From Paraplanobispora siamensis (GTDB lineage: Bacteria; Actinomycetota; Actinomycetes; Streptosporangiales; Streptosporangiaceae): a stretch of DNA of 64,000 nucleotides. Position numbers and translations under genes: made by a program. The notes under the pieces are model-generated. The model saw only the letters and a list, made by a program, of their open reading frames with translations, made no database searches and was not told where the DNA came from. The stretch covers positions 62,001 through 126,000 of the forward strand of contig NZ_BOOJ01000012.1 in NCBI RefSeq assembly GCF_016863175.1, given 5' to 3'. Positions 54,631 through 62,684 of the stretch are shown piece after piece. Numbering within the stretch: position 1 is the stretch's first letter; each line of letters starts with the position of its first letter.

Positions 54631-55526
54631 CACTCGGCCAGGGCCCGGCGCAGCACGGCGCCGAGCTCGGCGATCTGCCGCTGCGACACCTCGGCGGACA
54701 GGATCGCCTGCGACCCGTGGAAGGTGCCGGGCCACTGGTGCAGCTCGACCGAGACGCCCGCCTGCAGCAGCCGCAGCGCGTAGAGGATGTCCTCGTCGCG
54801 GTTCGGGCACAGCTCCGCGGTGGCGATGTAGGCGGGGGGCAGGCCGGACAGGTCCTCGGCCCGCGCCGGGGCGGCGTACGGCGAGGCGGGCCCGGAGCCC
54901 AGATAGTGCCGCCACGACGCGGCGATCTTGTCGTGGTTCACCCAGGGCGTGTCGGTGAAGTTGCGCGCCGACCACGTCTCCTGCCGGTCGTCGAGCTGGG
55001 GCTGGTTGAGCAGCTGGAAACGGATCGGCGGGCCCTGCCGGTCGCGCGCCCGCAGCGCCGTCGCGGCCGAGAGCCCCCCGCCGGCGCTGTGACCGCCGAT
55101 CGCGATCCGCTCCGGGTCGACGCCGAGCTCGGCCGCGTGCTCGGCCGTCCAGGTCAGTACGGCGTAGGCGTCGTCCAGGGCGGCGGGGAAGCGGTGCTCG
55201 GGGGCCAGGCGGTAACCCACCGAGATCACCACCGCGCCGGAGACGCCCGCGAGCCGGGTGGCCCACGGGTGCTCGGTGCCCAGGTCGCCCATGACGAACC
55301 CGCCGCCGTGCAGCCAGATGACGGCGCCCTGCGCCTGGTACGGGCGGTAGATCCGCACCGCGACGTCCGGATCGCCGGGCACCGTTCGGTCCTCGACCTC
55401 CATCCCCGTGGTGTCCGGTGCGGGCACCGCGGCGGCCAGCTCGGCGAACTTCTTGCGCTGGATGACCGGGTCGGTCAGGTCGGCCTGGGGGAACAGCGGG
55501 ACGAATGCTTCAAGTTCGGGATCCAT
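54630..55526 (-). CDS. Alpha/beta hydrolase (HSL-type esterase)
   Basis: The 298-aa protein has HGGGFVMGD (oxyanion hole), GGHSAGGGLS (nucleophile Ser), and Asp/His near NRDED and GTFHGSQ. This is a hormone-sensitive-lipase-type esterase or acetyl-esterase. GTGAGG stands 9 nt before ATG at 55526. It heads the operon with the ABC exporter. If the exporter is for a siderophore or antibiotic, this enzyme could modify the substrate; that is inference. Confidence 0.87.
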   Translation of the reverse strand: MDPELEAFVPLFPQADLTDPVIQRKKFAELAAAVPAPDTTGMEVEDRTVPGDPDVAVRIYRPYQAQGAVIWLHGGGFVMGDLGTEHPWATRLAGVSGAVVISVGYRLAPEHRFPAALDDAYAVLTWTAEHAAELGVDPERIAIGGHSAGGGLSAATALRARDRQGPPIRFQLLNQPQLDDRQETWSARNFTDTPWVNHDKIAASWRHYLGSGPASPYAAPARAEDLSGLPPAYIATAELCPNRDEDILYALRLLQAGVSVELHQWPGTFHGSQAILSAEVSQRQIAELGAVLRRALAE

Positions 55527-55643
55527 GCCGGACATCCTCACCGCCTCCGCCCCCGGGACCATCCGCCAACCGTCGGACATCCGGTGCCGATCACGCACCG
55601 ATCGTTGCCCGCTCTCCCGCCGGGAAGGACTTATCCTCCTGCC

Positions 55644-56678
55644 ATGGAGGCACTGGCGGAACGGCTGTCGCACCTGGACTCGCAGGCCGAAGGCGCGCTC
55701 CGGGTCGTCATGTTCTACGACACGCTGATGCGCCGGCGGGTGGATCTGCCGGCGCTGGCCCGGGCCTCGGCGGGCCTGGCCGGGTGCGTGACCGGGATCC
55801 GGCTCCACGGCACGGGACGCGTGATCCGCTTCTCGCCCGACGGGGGGCAGGCGCCCGCGGCGCCGCCCGCCGCCTCCGGCACGGCGCCGATCACGCTCGA
55901 CGAGGAGGAGATCGGCGCGGTGTGGCTGGAACGCCCCGGCCCGCCGAGCCCGCTCGACGAGGTGCTGCTGGACCGGCTCGCCATCGCCGTCGCGGCGACC
56001 GTCGAGCGGTACGGCCCCGCCCGCACCACCATGGCCGATCCCGCACTGGTCGAACTGGTGATCAGCGCGGACAGCGACGAGGCGGCCAGGGCCCGGGCGC
56101 TACGGCTGCTGGGATTCGCCGCCGACCTGCCGGTCCGCGTCGTCGCGGTGCGGTCGGAGCTCCCGCTCGACCGGGTCGGCGCCATGGTCTGCCCGGCGCG
56201 CCTGGTGAAGGCGGCGCCCCTGGCCGACGTGGGCGTCCTGCTGGCCACCACCGTCGATGCGGCCCGGTTCCCCGAGGGCGTGCGCGCGGGCATCGGCGCC
56301 GCAGGAAGCCCGGACCGGTCCTGGCAGGAGGCCCGCACCGCCCTGCGCTTCACCACCCCGCGCCAGCCGGTCGTCCACCACGCCGGCCTGGGCGTGATGG
56401 CGCTGCTCGCACAGGTGCCCCGGGACGCCGCGCGGGAGAACGCCGACGTGGCCGCGATCGCCCGGATGGCCGATGATCCGGACGATCTGGACACCCTGGA
56501 CGCCTACTGCGCCACCGGCTCCCTGCGCCGCGCCGCCGACCTCCTGCACCTGCACCACAGCAGCGTCGCCCGCCGGCTCGAACAGCTCGGCAAGACCCTG
56601 GGCATCGACCTCACCGAGCCCGCCGGACTGATCCGGGCCAGGCTCGCCCTCACCACCTGGCGGCTGCTCGACGACTGA
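55644..56678 (+). CDS. PucR/CdaR-type helix-turn-helix regulator
   Basis: The 344-aa protein begins MEALAERLSHLDSQAEGALRVVMFYD and ends with a PucR C-terminal HTH (LDTLDAYCATGSLRRAADLLHLHHSSVARRLEQLGKTLG). The middle is a GAF-like or CdaR-like sensor domain. It is divergent from the esterase/ABC operon across 117 nt and is the likely regulator of it. No Shine-Dalgarno is seen. Confidence 0.85.
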   Translation: MEALAERLSHLDSQAEGALRVVMFYDTLMRRRVDLPALARASAGLAGCVTGIRLHGTGRVIRFSPDGGQAPAAPPAASGTAPITLDEEEIGAVWLERPGPPSPLDEVLLDRLAIAVAATVERYGPARTTMADPALVELVISADSDEAARARALRLLGFAADLPVRVVAVRSELPLDRVGAMVCPARLVKAAPLADVGVLLATTVDAARFPEGVRAGIGAAGSPDRSWQEARTALRFTTPRQPVVHHAGLGVMALLAQVPRDAARENADVAAIARMADDPDDLDTLDAYCATGSLRRAADLLHLHHSSVARRLEQLGKTLGIDLTEPAGLIRARLALTTWRLLDD

Positions 56679-56695
56679 TGCCGCAGGGCTGGCCT

Positions 56696-56780
56696 GACGT
56701 CGCAGGGCGCCCGATGTCGCAGGGCGCCCGATGTCGCAGGGCGCCCGATGTCACAGGGCGCTCGATGTCACAGGGCGACG
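56696..56780. repeat. Tandem repeat, 17-nt unit, five copies
   Basis: The unit GATGTCGCAGGGCGCCC (variants GACGTC, GATGTCACAGGGCGCTC) runs from after the PucR-type stop into the end of the Gfo/Idh/MocA gene. The last copy holds its stop codon and final residues (VTVAL). Confidence 0.9.
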
Positions 56781-57805
56781 GTGACGCCCTCGGCGGCGGA
56801 GCGGCGGGCGGCCTCCAGGACGCTCAGGGCCTCAACGACCTCCTCGGGGGCGACCGGCGGCGGGGCGCCGTCGCGCACGGCCGGGACCACCGCCCGGTAG
56901 AAGTCCAGATAGGCGCCGGGCTCGGTGCGGACCGGGTGGTTGTCCTGGTCGGTTCCCAGCACGCCCCAGCGCTCCTGCGGGTCGTCGCCGAAGCCGGGCG
57001 AGTCCGGAGTCAGGCCCGCGCGCAGGCGGTCCTCCTGCACGTCCAGGCCGTGCTTGACGTAGGCCGCCGCCGAGCCCAGCACCCGGAAGCGCGGCCCGAG
57101 CTGCGGGGTCACCGCGCTGACCCACAGGTGGGAACGGGCGCCGCTCGCGTGGGTCAGGGCGATGAAGGTGTCGTCGTCGGAGACGACCCCGGTCCTGCGC
57201 ACGTCCGACTCGGCGTAGACCGAGGTGACCGGGCCCAGCAGGCGCAGCGCCTGGTCGACCAGGTGGCTGCCCAGGTCGTACAGCAGGCCGCCGACCTCCT
57301 CGACGCCGCCGACCTCGCGCCAGCCCCCTTTGGGCACGGGCCGCCACCGCTCGAAGCGGGACTCCAGCCGGTTGACGGCGCCCAGCTCACCGGAGGCGAC
57401 CAGCCGCTCGATCGTCAGGAAGTCGCCGTCCCAGCGGCGGTTCTGGAACACGGTCAGCATCACGCCGCGCTCCCGCGCCAGCTCGGCCAGGTCGCGGGCC
57501 TCCTGGGCGGTCGCGGCCAGCGGCTTGTCCACCACCACCGGCAGGCCCGCCTTCAGCGCCGCCTCGGCCAGCGGGACGTGGGTGCGGTTGGGGGAGGCCA
57601 CCACGACCAGGTCGACGGCGTCCCACAGCTCGTCGGGATCGGACACCGGCCGCGCGCCGTACCGGTCCGACACCTCGGCGGATCGCGCGGGATCGCGCGT
57701 CACCACCGCCGACAGCCGCAGGCCCGGCGTCGCGGCGATCAGCGGGGCGTGGAAGAACGCCCCGGCCACGCCGTACCCGATCAGGCCTACCCGGAGCTCA
57801 GTCAT
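56768..57805 (-). CDS. Gfo/Idh/MocA family oxidoreductase
   Basis: The 345-aa protein has the NAD(P) motif VGLIGYGVAGAFFHAP, DLVVVASPNRTHVPLAE, the VVDKPLA catalytic Lys segment and the C-terminal alpha/beta domain (VGGLLYDLGSHLVDQAL). It acts on a sugar or inositol. Its ATG overlaps the stop of the upstream PAC2 gene by 8 nt. The last codons lie inside the 17-nt repeat array, so the C-terminus may be extended or worn by repeat change. Confidence 0.9.
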   Translation of the reverse strand: MTELRVGLIGYGVAGAFFHAPLIAATPGLRLSAVVTRDPARSAEVSDRYGARPVSDPDELWDAVDLVVVASPNRTHVPLAEAALKAGLPVVVDKPLAATAQEARDLAELARERGVMLTVFQNRRWDGDFLTIERLVASGELGAVNRLESRFERWRPVPKGGWREVGGVEEVGGLLYDLGSHLVDQALRLLGPVTSVYAESDVRRTGVVSDDDTFIALTHASGARSHLWVSAVTPQLGPRFRVLGSAAAYVKHGLDVQEDRLRAGLTPDSPGFGDDPQERWGVLGTDQDNHPVRTEPGAYLDFYRAVVPAVRDGAPPPVAPEEVVEALSVLEAARRSAAEGVTVAL

Positions 57806-58706
57806 TGCGGCGTTCGTCCCGCTCGGCGAGGAAGGCCTCGAACTGGGCGGCGAGCTCGTCGCCGGTGGGCATCTCGACGGGCTCGGCGATCAGGTTCTCC
57901 CGCTCGGCGCCGGCGGCGAAGGCGTCGTACTGCTGCTCCAGGCCGCTGATCGCGGTGGACAGCTCCTCCGAGCCCTCGATCTGCTCGGCGATCTCCGCGG
58001 TGGTCCGGTCCGCGGCGGCGCGCAGGCTCTCCAGGGGGAAGACCAGCCCGGTGCCGCTGGTGACGGCCTCCAGCGCGGTGACCGCGGCCGTGGGGTACTC
58101 GGCCTGGGCGAGATAGTGGGGGACGTGCACGGCGTAGCCGAGGGCGTCGTGCCCCTTGGCGCCGAGCCGGAACTCGATCAGGGCGGCCGCGCTGCCGGGG
58201 ACCTGGACCTTGCCGAAGGAGCTGGTCTGCCCGGCGACCAGTTCGGGGCGGCTGGCGTGCCCGGTGACGCCCAGGGGACGGGTGTGCGGGACGGCCATGG
58301 GGATGCCGTGGGCGGTCACCAGCCTGGCGACGCCCAGCCGGGTGACGAGCGTCTCGACGGCGGCGGTGAACAGCTCCCACTCGCGGTCCGGCTCGGGGCC
58401 GGTGAGCAGCAGGAACGGCGTTCCCGTCGTGTCGTGGGCCAGGCGCAGGGCGATCGTGGGACTGTCGACGTCCACCCACCTGTCGGTGTCGAACGTCATG
58501 ATCGGGCGGCGGGACCGGTAGTCGAGCAGGCGGTCCACGTCGAAGGTCGCGATGACCCGGTGCTCCAGTTCGGCGAGGAGGTGTTCCATGGCGAGCCGGC
58601 CGGCTCCGCCCGCGTCCACGAACCCGTCGAAGTGGTAGAGCAGCACCGGATCGGTCAGCTCAGGAAGGTCTCCGCTGAGCCGGTAGAGATCCGTCGGGTC
58701 CAACAC
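57798..58706 (-). CDS. PAC2 family protein
   Basis: The 302-aa protein has PVLLYHFDGFVDAGGAGRLAMEHLL, PIMTFDTDRWVDVDSP and LVTAHGIPMAVPHTRPLGVTGHA, as in actinobacterial PAC2 proteins, related to proteasome-assembly chaperones. Actinobacteria have a proteasome, so a folding or quality-control role is plausible. GTG start with GGAG 5 nt upstream; ATG-initiated longer forms are unlikely. Translationally coupled to the oxidoreductase gene. Confidence 0.87.
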   Translation of the reverse strand: MLDPTDLYRLSGDLPELTDPVLLYHFDGFVDAGGAGRLAMEHLLAELEHRVIATFDVDRLLDYRSRRPIMTFDTDRWVDVDSPTIALRLAHDTTGTPFLLLTGPEPDREWELFTAAVETLVTRLGVARLVTAHGIPMAVPHTRPLGVTGHASRPELVAGQTSSFGKVQVPGSAAALIEFRLGAKGHDALGYAVHVPHYLAQAEYPTAAVTALEAVTSGTGLVFPLESLRAAADRTTAEIAEQIEGSEELSTAISGLEQQYDAFAAGAERENLIAEPVEMPTGDELAAQFEAFLAERDERRND

Positions 58707-59067
58707 CGTTCTCCAGCCTTTCGTCGATCGTCTCTTCAGGTGAACTCGCGGGGTCCCCGGTGAATTCCGCTGCCCCGGCGACCTGGAGCGAACCCTACCG
58801 GGGGACGGGGGATCCCACGCAGCCCGATCACCCGGAGCCCCGGTCCGGTCGCGGGGAGCCCCGTTCGGAAACCGGGGGCTCCAGGAGGGCGTGATCCGAA
58901 AGGCCGGTATGGGAATGTCACCGGTCGCGGACACCGTGTGAAATGTTCGGTCGGGACGAATACCTGGAATAACGCGGCCGAAGCTAACCCGGGAGTGCTC
59001 CTGCCCTACCCCAGGGGTACCGGGGCCCATTGTTCGTCACGTATAGGAAATTTTGTTCTGTTCGGCC
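58707..59067. other. Gene-free divergent intergenic region
   Basis: This 361-nt stretch separates the PAC2 and terpene synthase genes. It holds a near-perfect hairpin GGAGCCCCGG (58834-58843) with CCGGGGGCTCC (58872-58882), and TACCCC-A-GGGGTA (59007-59019), a G-tract palindrome 49 nt before the terpene synthase start. No gene is visible on either strand. Confidence 0.6.
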
Positions 59068-60075
59068 ATGCTGGGTGACGTGCCAAGAACCACTGCGCGG
59101 TCATACCGGTCCCTCAAGCTCCCCGAGCTGTCGTGTCCTTTCCCCAGTGAGGTGAACCCCCACGTGGAGAGGGTGGACAAGGAGACCATCGACTGGGCGG
59201 CGGGTTCGGGCCTGCTGGAGGGCGCCGAGATGGTGGTGAGGTACCGCCAGGCGCGCTACGGCCTGCTCGGGGCACGCACCTATCCCTACGCCGACTACAC
59301 CATGCTCCGCCTGGTGACGGACTGGTGCGTGTGGTTGTTCGCCTTCGACGACGTCTTCTGCGAGACCGACCGGCACGCCGCCGAGATCGCCAGGACGCTG
59401 CCGCAGTTCGTCGCGGTCCTCGACGGCATCGGGGGCTGCGGGCCGGTGGACAACGTCTTCGCCAGGTCGCTGCGGGAGATCAAGGGCCGGATCGCCGAGA
59501 ACGGCGACGCCGACCAGCTCGACCGGTGGTGCGGCGTCGTCAAGGACTATCTGTTCGCCCAGGTGTGGGAGGCGGCCAACCGGCAGGACTCCGTGGTGCC
59601 GACCCTGGCGGACTACATCCTGATGCGGCGGCGGACCGGGGCCATGCTCACCGTCTTCGCGCTCATCGACATGGCCGCCGGACACCGGCTCACTCCCCAG
59701 GAGTGGCGCCACCCCGACGTACGGGCGATCACCGAGAGCGCCAACGACGTCGTCGTCTGGGACAACGACCTGATCTCCTACGCCAAGGAGAGCAGCGCGG
59801 GCAACTCCGTCAACAACCTGGTGAACGTGCTCGCCCGGCACCGGGGCCACTCCCACCAGCAGGCCATGGACGAGGTCGGCGCGATGCGCGACCGGGCCGT
59901 GGCCCGCATGGTGAAGCTGCGGGACTCCCTGTCGCGGCTCGACTCGAAGGCGGTGGACGCCTACGTGCGCGGCCTGGAGTACTGGATCAGCGGAAGCGTC
60001 GACTATTCGATGACGAGCTCCCGCTACACGATCGCCTGGCAGGACCGGCAGGACGAGACGCCGCTCGCCGGATAG
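59068..60075 (+). CDS. Class I terpene synthase
   Basis: The 335-aa protein has the Mg-binding DDVFCE (Asp94, Asp95, Glu99) and NDLISYAKE (Asn233, Ser237, Glu241), with RY at SSRYTIAW near the C-terminus; these are the signatures of bacterial sesquiterpene-type cyclases. The substrate is probably farnesyl or geranylgeranyl diphosphate; product unknown. ATG at 59068 (MLGDVPRTTARS) is the start; no Shine-Dalgarno. No prenyltransferase or P450 is adjacent. It is convergent with a STAND ATPase gene. Confidence 0.92.
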   Translation: MLGDVPRTTARSYRSLKLPELSCPFPSEVNPHVERVDKETIDWAAGSGLLEGAEMVVRYRQARYGLLGARTYPYADYTMLRLVTDWCVWLFAFDDVFCETDRHAAEIARTLPQFVAVLDGIGGCGPVDNVFARSLREIKGRIAENGDADQLDRWCGVVKDYLFAQVWEAANRQDSVVPTLADYILMRRRTGAMLTVFALIDMAAGHRLTPQEWRHPDVRAITESANDVVVWDNDLISYAKESSAGNSVNNLVNVLARHRGHSHQQAMDEVGAMRDRAVARMVKLRDSLSRLDSKAVDAYVRGLEYWISGSVDYSMTSSRYTIAWQDRQDETPLAG

Positions 60076-60081
60076 CCTCCG

Positions 60082-60108
60082 GACGGGAACGTTCCGGGAA
60101 CGCCCGTC
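60082..60108. terminator. Weak hairpin between terpene synthase and STAND ATPase genes
   Basis: GACGGG (60082-60087) and CCCGTC (60103-60108) pair around GTTCCGGGAAC, itself a dyad. The right arm touches the ATPase stop codon. Confidence 0.45.
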
Positions 60109-62224
60109 AGAGGTGCGGGAACGGGTCCTCCGGTCCCTGGTCGCCGAGCGCCAGCTCGACCAGCTCCTCCAGGTTCATCCGCCGTCCCATGGCGAAGGCC
60201 TCCTCGAAGGCCGCGTCGCCCAGGAGCCGCTTGCACTCCTTGACCGCCTGGTCGTGCTCGATGTTGAAGAACGGCGAGCCCAGCTGGGGCATCCCGAACG
60301 CCCGCCAGTTCTGCTGGCCGCCGCCCATCAGCTGCGAGGCCAGCGCCGGCCGCCCCTCGTCCAGGGTCAGCCTGGCGATCAGCTCGACCGCCAGGCTGAT
60401 GCCGAGCACGTCGTGGAAGTAGCGCTTGAGCCGCAGGGCCTCGCGGGCGTGGACCATCGCCTCCTCGGCCCTGTTCAGCCCGTGGAAGGCACTGGCCAGG
60501 GCGTAGATGGCGTAGGAGCGCAGCCACACCTCGCCGCGCTGGGTGCACACGGCGATGCAGTCGCGCAGGAGCACCTCGGCCTCGGTGGGGTCGTTCTGCA
60601 TGAGCAGCACCATCGACAGCTCGACGATCGAGGGGAGCAGGCCGGGGTTCAGCTCGCGGCCGCTCTTGTGGAACTCGATCGCGACGCCGAGCAGCGCGCT
60701 GGCCTTCTGCAGGTCGCCCTGGAGCCAAGCCGCGGTGCCGAGCATCTTGGTGGCCAGGATGACCGCGCCGGAGTCGCCCACCCGGACCGCGTCGGAGCTG
60801 CACTGCTCCGCGGCCTCGATCGCCCCGCTGATGTTGCCCTGGGCGCTGTTGATGTAGGACAGCACCCACAGCGCCTTGCACCGCTCGGAGCTGGGCTGCG
60901 AGGCCAGCTCCAGGGTCTTCTCGAGGTACAGCCTGCCCTCGCGGGCCAGCCCGCAGGCCACCCAGAGGAACCACAGGGACGACAGCAGCTCCAGCCCGGC
61001 GCCCACCTGACCGGGGGTGCGCAGGCAGTAGTCCAGCGCCACCCGGATGTTGTCGTGCTCGTGGCGCATCCTGACGTACCAGTAGACCTGGCGGGCTCCG
61101 GACCAGGCGTCCTCGCTGCGCTTGGCCAGCTGCAGGTAGTAGTCGCGGTGCCGCTCGCGCACGGCCTCGATCTCGCCCAGCTTCTCCAGCCACTCCTCGC
61201 CGTACTGGCGCAGGGTGTCGATCAGCCGGTAGCGGTGCCCGGAAGGGGTGCCCTCGCTCAGCAGGATGGACTTCTCCACGAGGCTGGAGACGAGATCCAT
61301 GATCGACTCGGCGGGGAGGTTCTCGCCCGCGCACACGTAGCGGGCGGCGTCCAGCTCGAAGTCACCGGCGAAGACCGACAGCCGGGCCCACAGCAGCCGC
61401 TCGGAGGGCTCGCACAGCTCGTGGCTCCACCCGATCGCGGCGCGCAGCGTCTGGTGCCGGGGCAGCGCCGTACGGCTGGCGCCGGCCAGCAGGCTGAAGC
61501 GGTCGGCCAGCAGCGTGAGGATCTGCTCCACCGACAACGCCCGCATCCGCACCGCGGCCAGTTCGATGGCCAGCGGGATGCCGTCCAGGCGGCGGCAGAG
61601 CTCGGACACCGGGCCGATGTTGTGCTCGTCGAGGACGAAGCTGGGCATGACCGCGCTCGCCCGGGCGGCGAACAACTGCACCGCCTCGTTGGCGAAGATG
61701 TTCTCACCGGGCGTGTCGCCGGGGACGGCCAGCGGCGGGATGGTGACCGTGTGCTCGCCCCGGGCGTTGAGCGACTGGCGGCTGGTCGCCAGGATGGTCA
61801 GCCCCGGAGCGTGGGTCAGCAGATCCTCGAAGAGGGCGGCGCAGGCGTCGACGAGGTGTTCGCAGGTATCGATGATCAGGAGGATCTCGCGGTCGCCCAG
61901 CCACTCGACCAGCGTCTCGTCCGCCGTCCGCGGCGACTGGTCGGCGATGCCGAGCGCCGAGGTGATCGTGTGCCGGACCATCCCCTGGTCCTGGAGACGG
62001 GCCAGGTCGGCGAACCACACGCCGTCCTTGAACTGGCCGCGCACCATGTGCGCGATGCGCAGCGCGGTGCGGGACTTGCCGACACCGCCGATGCCGGTCA
62101 CGGTCACGAGGCGGTGCTCGTGAAGTCGCTGCCTGAGTGTCGCCAGCAGTCTGGTGCGTCCCACGAAGCTGGTGAGCTCATTGGGGAGATTGCCTTCTCG
62201 CCGCCATCCTGATGGCGTTGCCAT
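60107..62224 (-). CDS. STAND ATPase with TPR domain, without C-terminal HTH
   Basis: The 705-aa protein has an AAA/NB-ARC ATPase (LTSFVGRTRLLATLRQRL, Walker A VTGIGGVGKSRTAL, LLIIDTCEHL) and TPR-like repeats to the end. LuxR/LAL-type relatives normally finish with a LuxR HTH; here the protein stops at GDQGPEDPFPHL with no HTH. It may be a regulator that lost it or a partner protein. GAGG stands 7 nt before the ATG. It converges on the terpene synthase. Confidence 0.85.
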   Translation of the reverse strand: MATPSGWRREGNLPNELTSFVGRTRLLATLRQRLHEHRLVTVTGIGGVGKSRTALRIAHMVRGQFKDGVWFADLARLQDQGMVRHTITSALGIADQSPRTADETLVEWLGDREILLIIDTCEHLVDACAALFEDLLTHAPGLTILATSRQSLNARGEHTVTIPPLAVPGDTPGENIFANEAVQLFAARASAVMPSFVLDEHNIGPVSELCRRLDGIPLAIELAAVRMRALSVEQILTLLADRFSLLAGASRTALPRHQTLRAAIGWSHELCEPSERLLWARLSVFAGDFELDAARYVCAGENLPAESIMDLVSSLVEKSILLSEGTPSGHRYRLIDTLRQYGEEWLEKLGEIEAVRERHRDYYLQLAKRSEDAWSGARQVYWYVRMRHEHDNIRVALDYCLRTPGQVGAGLELLSSLWFLWVACGLAREGRLYLEKTLELASQPSSERCKALWVLSYINSAQGNISGAIEAAEQCSSDAVRVGDSGAVILATKMLGTAAWLQGDLQKASALLGVAIEFHKSGRELNPGLLPSIVELSMVLLMQNDPTEAEVLLRDCIAVCTQRGEVWLRSYAIYALASAFHGLNRAEEAMVHAREALRLKRYFHDVLGISLAVELIARLTLDEGRPALASQLMGGGQQNWRAFGMPQLGSPFFNIEHDQAVKECKRLLGDAAFEEAFAMGRRMNLEELVELALGDQGPEDPFPHL

Positions 62225-62363
62225 GGCCGCCTCACGGGGGTAGCTGACACCTGCTCTGGCATCGTACCCCCCGGGTTATCCACTGTCTTTTCGCCCGGGA
62301 CGAGGGGGATGAGCTTTACCCCACCAGGTCATCACGTACGGTGATCATCATTACCATGGAGAC

Positions 62364-62534
62364 GTGACAGCGCATGAGCCAGACGACCTGCGTCCTGTGG
62401 ACCTCTTCGAGGACGGCCCGGAGATCCTCCCCGACCAGACCTCCGACGACACCGATCTCGGATGGGGCCGGTGGCAGGACTCCGGCGGCAACGACGACCG
62501 CCTGATCGAGGACCGCCCGCCCCACTGGGAGTAG
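62364..62534 (+). CDS. Small conserved acidic protein (56 aa)
   Basis: The frame GTG-ACA-GCG-CAT-GAG reads MTAHEPDDLRPVDLFEDGPE and ends NDDRLIEDRPPHWE. TDLGWGRWQDSGGNDD is in the middle. I recognise this Asp-rich pattern with a final PPHW/E from short conserved actinobacterial proteins of unknown function. GGAG is 3-4 nt before the GTG. Codon bias (third-position G/C) is maintained to the stop, and a 16-bp hairpin follows 81 nt later. Confidence 0.7.
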   Translation: MTAHEPDDLRPVDLFEDGPEILPDQTSDDTDLGWGRWQDSGGNDDRLIEDRPPHWE

Positions 62535-62615
62535 TGGCGCGTTCGGAGACGTGAGATCGGGTACGGCGCGCGTGCCGGAGGGCGGTCCGGTCGGTGAGGT
62601 GCGTCCGAGGCCGGC

Positions 62616-62670
62616 CGGGTGCCGCCCACCCGTGGGGCGTGTCCCCGGTGGGCCGGGTGGGCGGCACCCG
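62616..62670. terminator. Long hairpin between convergent genes
   Basis: CGGGTGCCGCCCACCC and its exact complement form a 16-bp perfect stem with a 23-nt loop containing GTGGGGCG and CCCCGGTGGGCC. It lies between the small acidic gene and the convergent amidohydrolase. Confidence 0.9.
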
Positions 62671-62684
62671 CTCCACCGGGCGGG

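Noticed and set aside
58736-58921. Minus-strand 61-codon frame upstream of the PAC2 gene
   Set aside because: Pro/Gly/Arg-rich text with no ribosome-binding site; part of it is a hairpin region.
60091-60101. GTTCCGGGAAC as a possible LexA or other operator
   Set aside because: It lies between two convergent stops, where an operator has no promoter to act on; it is more likely part of the terminator hairpin.
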